DNA of 10,868 nt. Origin: an uncultured Clostridia bacterium (GTDB lineage: Bacteria > Bacillota > Clostridia > Christensenellales > Borkfalkiaceae). The stretch spans positions 1 through 10,868 of the forward strand of contig CALWBJ010000015.1 in the NCBI GenBank assembly GCA_944376035.1, in the 5' to 3' direction. This document shows positions 6,339 through 10,868 of the stretch, piece by piece. Below the pieces are notes generated by a model. The model was given only the letters and a program-made list of their open reading frames with translations, was not told where the DNA came from and did no database searches. Both the position numbers and the translations under genes were made by a program. Every line of letters begins with the position of its first letter. Within the stretch, counting starts at the first letter, position 1.

Positions 6339-7678
6339 GAAAGTCCCTCCACTATTTTTATAAATCTTTCTCCACGTTCCTCATAACTTGAAAAACGGTC
6401 AAAACTTGCACACGCAGGGCTTAATAAAACGTTGTCTCCTTCAACAGAAAGCATTGCCGCAATTTTTACCGCACAGTTAAAGTCCGACGTTACGGTTATA
6501 TCATAATATCCCGCCCTGCTTGCGGCGTCCAGCATATGATATCGCGATGCTCCCGTAATAACAACATGTTTTACTGTTGATGTTTTAATATTTTCAAAAA
6601 GTTTATCGTATTTTTCACCTTTTTCACTACCGCCCAATATAAGTATTGTGGGGCTCTTCATGGTCTCGACGGCGCTTATGGCAGACGCGGTATTTGTTGA
6701 TTTGGAGTCATTAAAATATTTAACCCCGTTTTTCTCGGCAATAAGTTCTATACGGTGTTTAACGCCTTTAAAACTCATAAGTGCATCTTTTATAACCGAA
6801 GGCTCCACCCCCATCAGACGGGATGAGGCTATCGCAAAAAGAACATTGTATACATTATGCTCTCCGCTTACGGTAAGTTGATCTTCGTCTATTATGTATT
6901 CGCCGTTAAAGTAAAGTTTCCCGTTTTCCCTGTATGCGCCGTAAATCCTTTGCTCTGCGGATATCCATATTATTTTACCTTTTGTCTCAGTCTCAAACGC
7001 TCGTACCGTTTCGTCGTCATAATTCAGAACGGAATATTCGCTTTCATGTTGATTTTTAAAAATGCGTTTTTTCAGGAAAATATAATTTTCCATGTTATAG
7101 TGTCGCTCTATATGGTCGGGAGAAATATTTGTTACACAAGCAACATGCGGACAGAACAATCCTATGCTTTCCAGTTGAAAACTTGATACTTCCGCCACAC
7201 ATACCGAATCTTTTGTTAAAGACGTTAGTTGCGAAGTAACGGGAACTCCTATATTTCCTACCGCCGTGCAATCTATTCCGGAAGTTTTAAGTATATGATC
7301 AATTATAGTTACCGTTGTAGTCTTTCCGTTCGTGCCCGTTACCGCTATGGTCGGAGGCATAAACAGTTCGAATCCCATTCCGAATTCGCCTATAATTCTC
7401 TTTCCGAGACGCTTGGCCTTCACTGCAATTTCATGATTTATTGGTACTCCTGGACTCAAAACCACAATATCGCAAACCGAAAGCACCTCGTCGGTATTTT
7501 CTTTGACAGCCCGTCTAGCCCCGAGTTCGGTAAGCCTTTCAATAGCAGCGTCTATTTTATCGCTTTTCAACTCTTCGTATATATAACAGGCCCCGCCTTT
7601 ACCGAGTATGTATTCGGCAGCCGAAAAGCCGCTTTTAGATACGCCGACAACCAAAAATTTCTGACACTTTATAAACAT
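6335..7678 (-). CDS. murD: UDP-N-acetylmuramoyl-L-alanine--D-glutamate ligase MurD
   Basis: MurD is the cytoplasmic ATP-dependent ligase that adds D-glutamate to UDP-MurNAc-L-Ala. The 447 residues show the N-terminal Rossmann-like domain VVGVSKSGFSAA (10-21) and SPGVP (75-79). The central ATP loop VTGTNGKTTT (113-122) and EVSSFQLE (163-170) follow. Lys203 in YIFLKK aligns with the carbamylated lysine. Near the C-terminus are GVKHRIEL (305-312), YFNDSKSTN (321-329) and the MurD-specific LSPACASFDRFSSYEERG (419-436). ATG 7678 has a GAGGTG site that overlaps the mraY stop codon, 8 nt upstream; its own stop overlaps the ftsW start. No features suggest transfer or damage. Confidence 0.97.
   Translation of the reverse strand: MFIKCQKFLVVGVSKSGFSAAEYILGKGGACYIYEELKSDKIDAAIERLTELGARRAVKENTDEVLSVCDIVVLSPGVPINHEIAVKAKRLGKRIIGEFGMGFELFMPPTIAVTGTNGKTTTVTIIDHILKTSGIDCTAVGNIGVPVTSQLTSLTKDSVCVAEVSSFQLESIGLFCPHVACVTNISPDHIERHYNMENYIFLKKRIFKNQHESEYSVLNYDDETVRAFETETKGKIIWISAEQRIYGAYRENGKLYFNGEYIIDEDQLTVSGEHNVYNVLFAIASSRLMGVEPSVIKDALMSFKGVKHRIELIAEKNGVKYFNDSKSTNTASAISAVETMKSPTILILGGSEKGEKYDKLFENIKTSTVKHVVITGASRYHMLDAASRAGYYDITVTSDFNCAVKIAAMLSVEGDNVLLSPACASFDRFSSYEERGERFIKIVEGLS
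6345..6350 (-). promoter_or_regulatory. Ribosome binding site for the TTG start of ftsW
   Basis: The minus strand reads GGAGGG here, 6 nt before TTG 6338-6336 and inside the end of murD. It supports initiation at the non-ATG codon that shares bases with the murD stop (TTGA). Confidence 0.8.
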
Positions 7679-7686
7679 CTTTCACC

Positions 7687-8670
7687 TCACAGATATGCAA
7701 GAAGAGAAAGCGCTCCTACAGCCAGGGTAATTACAGAATATAAAAAGGAAATTTTTGTTTCAGTCATTCCTTTTAATTGAAAATGATGATGCAACGGAGC
7801 CATAAGAAAAACTCTTTTACCCGTCCGCTTGAAGTGCGCTACCTGTATAATTACAGATATGCTGGAAAGGACGAACATTATTCCAATTACGGGAATAAAA
7901 AAACTGTTTGAAGAAAAAATACTTATCGCTCCTATAAATCCGCCAAGCGAAAGCGAGCCGGTATCTCCCATAAATACCGAGGCTTTGTTTACATTAAACA
8001 TAAGGAAAGCGCAAATTGCGCCGAAAAGACATAACGAAAGAAAAATAAGTTTTTCGTATTCTTCTTTTTTCAAATACATTTTGCTCAAAACGCTCATCTG
8101 AAAAATTATAAGCAATGAAATTATAAAAAGATATGCCGCGCTGACTCCTCCGGCGAGACCGTCGAGACCGTCAGTCAGGTTAACGCTGTTTGTAATTGCG
8201 ATGAAAATAAGCGCAACCAGCGGAATAGTCCATAACCCCAAATCAACGCTTATGCGGAAAAACGGTATATGAAAAACCGTTATCCCGTTATTATAAGAAA
8301 AAAATCCTGCCGTGAGCGCTATGGCAAACTGAAAAATAATTTTCTGATAGGCTCTAAGTCCCTCATTATGCCCCGTTTTTACTTTTATAAAATCGTCCAG
8401 TGCCCCCACAGACATAAAAGCCAGTCCAATCGACATCGCAACGAGCGCAATTCTGCCGCTTCCGCCTCCGAATATAAGGAAAACAGCCGCGGCAGGCAAA
8501 ATAAAAAACAGACCGCCCATCGTCGGCGTTCCGTTTTTATCCTTATGCGTTTCAACGTATTTTAAAATAGGCTGTCCCGCCTTTATTTTTCTTAATATCG
8601 GTATAAATATCAAACCGGCTGCCGCAGCCGACACAAAAGACGCTAATGCCGCCCAGATTATTACTTTCAC
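7687..8670 (-). CDS. mraY: Phospho-N-acetylmuramoyl-pentapeptide-transferase MraY
   Basis: MraY is the integral membrane enzyme that moves phospho-MurNAc-pentapeptide from UDP onto undecaprenyl phosphate, making lipid I. The 327 residues form about ten membrane helices. Motifs in order are KDKNGTPTMGG (43-53), the Mg-binding pair in GALDDFIKV (Asp92-Asp93), NLTDGLDGLAGG (164-175; Asp167, Asp170), FMGDTGSLSLGG (233-244; Asp236) and the histidine motif APLHHHFQLKG (291-301). It starts with GTG 8670, shares four bases with the end of murE (GTGA), and has an AAGGAAGGG site 6 nt upstream. Translational coupling to murE is likely. murF, the usual gene between murE and mraY, is absent. Confidence 0.97.
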   Translation of the reverse strand: MKVIIWAALASFVSAAAAGLIFIPILRKIKAGQPILKYVETHKDKNGTPTMGGLFFILPAAAVFLIFGGGSGRIALVAMSIGLAFMSVGALDDFIKVKTGHNEGLRAYQKIIFQFAIALTAGFFSYNNGITVFHIPFFRISVDLGLWTIPLVALIFIAITNSVNLTDGLDGLAGGVSAAYLFIISLLIIFQMSVLSKMYLKKEEYEKLIFLSLCLFGAICAFLMFNVNKASVFMGDTGSLSLGGFIGAISIFSSNSFFIPVIGIMFVLSSISVIIQVAHFKRTGKRVFLMAPLHHHFQLKGMTETKISFLYSVITLAVGALSLLAYL

Positions 8671-10118
8671 GATTTGCCCTTCCTTAAAATGTCCATAACA
8701 GTATCTTTGTCATTATATACCTGTTTTATACCGAGTATTTCCTGATATTTTTCACTTCCCTTGCCTGCTATAAGTAAAATATCGCCTTCTTTTGCCATTT
8801 CAAGCGCGTATTTTATGCCTTCTCTTCTGTCCTGAACGACAACATAATTTTTTGATACTTCGAGCATACCTTTCTCAATGCTGCTTATTATATCCATAGG
8901 CTCTTCATACCTCGGATTATCCGAGGTAATAACGGTAAAATCAGCGTATTCACCGCTTATTCGCCCCATAATCTCTCGCTTGCCTTTATCTCTGTTTCCG
9001 CCGCACCCGAATACACATATAAGTCTTTTCCCGCATGACTCTTTAAGCGCACACAGCGCTTTTTTCAATCCGTCAGGCGTATGAGCATAATCGAGGTAAA
9101 CGGCAAATTTGTCGTTATAAATAAGTTCTAGCCTGCCGCTAACTCCCGTTGTTTTTTCAACGCCTTCAATAATTTTTTCAGTATCGACTCCAATAAGCGC
9201 CGCGGCTGTTGCCGCCGCAAGTGCGTTATAAACGTTGAAAATTCCCATCAGTTTAAGATTAACGTCAAATATACAGTCGAAAAGATTACAGACAAACTCG
9301 GTGCCGAGTTTTGTATTTTTCAGTTGAATCGCAAAAACGTCGGAAGGATTGTTTATTCCGTAAGTTATGACGTTTTTGTACTTTTTCATTATTTCGATAC
9401 CGGTTTCGTCATCGCTGTTTACCACTATGTATTTACATTTGCCGCCTTCAAACATTTTCAGTTTTGCGCGCTTATAACTTTCCATATCCCCGAAAAAATC
9501 AAGATGATCCTGCGACAGGTTTGTAAAAACGCCCACGTCAAAATTAAGATTGCTCACCTTATCGAGATAAAGCGCATGCGCGGAAACTTCCATAACCACC
9601 ACCTCCACGCCGCTTTTCTGCATTTCATAAAAGGTTTTATATAACACAAACGGATCGGGAGTTGTGAGCGACGGCTCAATAAATTTTCCGCGATAAAAAG
9701 TTCCCAATGTACCTATAAGGCCGCACGGCAATCCTGCGTTATCGCAAATGCTTTTTATAATGTGCGTCGTTGTAGTCTTTCCGTTTGTTCCCGTAACTCC
9801 GATTATTTTCATCTTTTTCTCGGGATGCGAGTAAAACTCGGCGGCTATTATTCCCATAGTCGCTCTGCAATTCTCAACTATTACCTGAGTCAAAGACGTA
9901 TCGAGTTGCTTTTCGGTAACTATTGCGACAGCACCGTAGTTCTCAACCTGACGTACAAACGAATGTCCGTCAAAATCTCTGCCGCAAAGACATATGAAAA
10001 GGCTTCCGTGAGTTACGGAATTGCTGTCTATCTGCAAATTTTCTATTTCCACATTGGTTTTGCCGATAACTTTTTTTCGTGGTAAGTTTTCTATTAAAGT
10101 ACTAAGTTTCATTTTCAT
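8667..10118 (-). CDS. murE: UDP-MurNAc-tripeptide ligase MurE, meso-diaminopimelate type
   Basis: MurE adds the third stem-peptide residue to UDP-MurNAc-L-Ala-D-Glu in the cytoplasm, using ATP. The 483-residue product has an N-terminal substrate domain (about 1-100), the ATP loop GVTGTNGKTTTT (107-118), TTPDP (152-156), EVSAHAL (177-183), and Lys219 in YKRAK at the carbamylated position. Later come HTPDGLKKAL (346-355), SDNPRYEEP (399-407) and GKGSEKYQ (452-459). The DNPR motif is the recognised mark of meso-DAP specificity, as opposed to L-lysine enzymes. It begins 4 nt after the transpeptidase gene. Two starts are possible: ATG 10118, which has almost no room for a ribosome binding site, or ATG 10112 (codon 3), with GTGAG 6 nt upstream, giving 481 residues. 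Its end overlaps mraY. Confidence 0.97.
   Translation of the reverse strand: MKMKLSTLIENLPRKKVIGKTNVEIENLQIDSNSVTHGSLFICLCGRDFDGHSFVRQVENYGAVAIVTEKQLDTSLTQVIVENCRATMGIIAAEFYSHPEKKMKIIGVTGTNGKTTTTHIIKSICDNAGLPCGLIGTLGTFYRGKFIEPSLTTPDPFVLYKTFYEMQKSGVEVVVMEVSAHALYLDKVSNLNFDVGVFTNLSQDHLDFFGDMESYKRAKLKMFEGGKCKYIVVNSDDETGIEIMKKYKNVITYGINNPSDVFAIQLKNTKLGTEFVCNLFDCIFDVNLKLMGIFNVYNALAAATAAALIGVDTEKIIEGVEKTTGVSGRLELIYNDKFAVYLDYAHTPDGLKKALCALKESCGKRLICVFGCGGNRDKGKREIMGRISGEYADFTVITSDNPRYEEPMDIISSIEKGMLEVSKNYVVVQDRREGIKYALEMAKEGDILLIAGKGSEKYQEILGIKQVYNDKDTVMDILRKGKS
8677..8685 (-). promoter_or_regulatory. Ribosome binding site for the GTG start of mraY
   Basis: The minus strand reads AAGGAAGGG within the last codons of murE, ending 6 nt before GTG 8670-8668. 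It supports the non-ATG start that forms a GTGA overlap with the murE stop codon. Confidence 0.7.
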
Positions 10119-10122
10119 CTCA

Positions 10123-10866
10123 CTATTCTGACGGTGCTATATTTTTAAGTTTTATTATTCCTTCAAAAACGCTTTTTGCATACGGTGCCGCAACCGTACT
10201 GCCGTAATATTGTCCTTCTGGCTCATCGACTATTACTAACGCAAGATATTTTGGATTATCCGCAGGAAAACAGCCTACAAACGACGAAACGTATTTTCCG
10301 ACCGCTATTATACCGTTTTCATATTTTTGCGCAGTTCCGGTTTTACCAGCAACTTTATAACCTTCTATATAAGCCTGTTTTCCCGAACCGTCCCGAACTA
10401 CCGATTCAAGCATTTCCGTAAGTATTTCGGACGCTTTTTCGCTTATCACCCTGTTTTTTATTGTTTGCGAATTTTTTTGCGCAATCAGTCCGTCTTCGGT
10501 ATATATTTCGCTTACCAGATAAGGAGTATAATAATTTCCCCCGTTTCCCGCCGCAGAAGTGGCGGCTGCGAGTTGCAATCCCGTAACCGCAATAGTCTGA
10601 CCAAACGCTATTCGCGCAAGATCCACATTCTGAACTGCGGATTCAGGCAAAATCATTCCCTGCGCCTCTCCTCCGAAATCAATTCCCGTTACGCTTCCGT
10701 AATTAAATAAGTCAATGTATTTATACATTGTTTCTTTACCGAGAGAAGTTGCAATATCGACAAATATAGGGTTACAACTGTTATTTAACGCACCTTGTAA
10801 ATTAAGGTTTGCGTGTTTTCCCTTGCTGTGGTCGCTCCAACACTTGACCCTCTGACCGTCTATATA
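10123..10866 (-). CDS. Class B penicillin-binding protein (FtsI/PbpB/SpoVD type), C-terminal part
   Basis: This gene runs off the right edge; 247 C-terminal residues are present, read in frame from 10866. It encodes the end of a DD-transpeptidase that crosslinks septal peptidoglycan outside the membrane. Visible active-site motifs are SCN (SxN motif, 10779-10771, in LNNSCNP) and KTG (10344-10336, in VAGKTGTAQK). The SxxK serine lies outside the window. YKYIDLFNYGSVTGIDFGGE and SFVGCFPADNPKYLALVIVD are typical of the FtsI/SpoVD group. The protein stops about 70 residues after KTG, so there is no C-terminal PASTA domain, unlike Bacillus SpoVD. It is followed after 4 nt by murE, the standard order. 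The partner glycosyltransferase is probably the downstream FtsW. Confidence 0.93.
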   Translation of the reverse strand, partial: YIDGQRVKCWSDHSKGKHANLNLQGALNNSCNPIFVDIATSLGKETMYKYIDLFNYGSVTGIDFGGEAQGMILPESAVQNVDLARIAFGQTIAVTGLQLAAATSAAGNGGNYYTPYLVSEIYTEDGLIAQKNSQTIKNRVISEKASEILTEMLESVVRDGSGKQAYIEGYKVAGKTGTAQKYENGIIAVGKYVSSFVGCFPADNPKYLALVIVDEPEGQYYGSTVAAPYAKSVFEGIIKLKNIAPSE

Positions 10867-10868
10867 CC

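Noticed and set aside
7229..7780. 183-codon open frame on the + strand across murD and the end of mraY
   Set aside because: It is antisense to two clearly conserved genes and shows no recognisable protein features.
9205..9207. MurE EVSAHAL and GKGSEKYQ variants considered as loss of key residues
   Set aside because: The retained Ser, His and Glu positions and intact DNPR and ATP-loop motifs indicate ordinary family variation.
10327..10710. 127-codon open frame on the + strand
   Set aside because: It lies antisense to the transpeptidase domain with KTG; the composition looks like a shadow of that gene.
1..10868. Search for mobile elements, phage genes, toxin-antitoxin pairs or CRISPR arrays
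   Set aside because: Apart from the lone palindrome at 130-148, nothing seen; the window is a continuous housekeeping cluster plus one intergenic gap.

Overview
This window is the downstream half of a division and cell-wall (dcw) cluster from a low-GC bacterium. All nine recognisable cluster genes lie on the minus strand and are read from right to left. The organism looks like a Gram-positive Bacillota member of the Clostridia type. Supporting signs are strong GGAGG-like ribosome binding sites, GTG and TTG starts, A/T-rich gaps, a DivIB-type FtsQ, and a MurE with the DNPR motif of meso-diaminopimelate-adding enzymes. Genus or species cannot be read from the sequence.

In transcription order the layout is: the 3' part of a class B penicillin-binding protein (ftsI/pbpB/spoVD type, 10866-10123); murE (10118-8667); mraY (8670-7687, GTG start); murD (7678-6335); ftsW/spoVE (6338-5217, TTG start); murA (5168-3918); ftsQ/divIB (3869-3120); an ftsA-like gene (3090-1978); and ftsZ (1856-624). 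Gaps are -4 to 48 nt as far as ftsA, so this is very probably one operon. An A/T-rich gap of about 120 nt precedes ftsZ. A strong intrinsic terminator (518-579) closes the cluster 44 nt past ftsZ. Beyond it lies about 490 nt of very A/T-rich DNA (about 18% G+C over 181-480) with one orphan GC-rich palindrome. At the left edge is the first 10 codons of an unidentified minus-strand gene with its ribosome binding site.

The genes serve one pathway. MurA makes the first committed peptidoglycan precursor. MurD and MurE add D-Glu and meso-DAP. MraY loads the pentapeptide precursor on the lipid carrier. FtsW polymerises glycan and the penicillin-binding protein crosslinks it at the septum. FtsQ/DivIB scaffolds the synthases, and FtsZ with an FtsA-like protein forms the cytoplasmic ring. 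murF, murG, murC and murB are not in their usual slots between these genes.

I see no unknown system, phage, CRISPR array or toxin-antitoxin module. The points most worth a second look are: an FtsA-like protein that ends without a membrane-targeting helix and has an altered phosphate-binding motif; an open +1 frame that would supply a strongly basic tail; the missing murF and murG; a possible hairpin trapping the murA start codon; and the orphan palindrome at 130-148.
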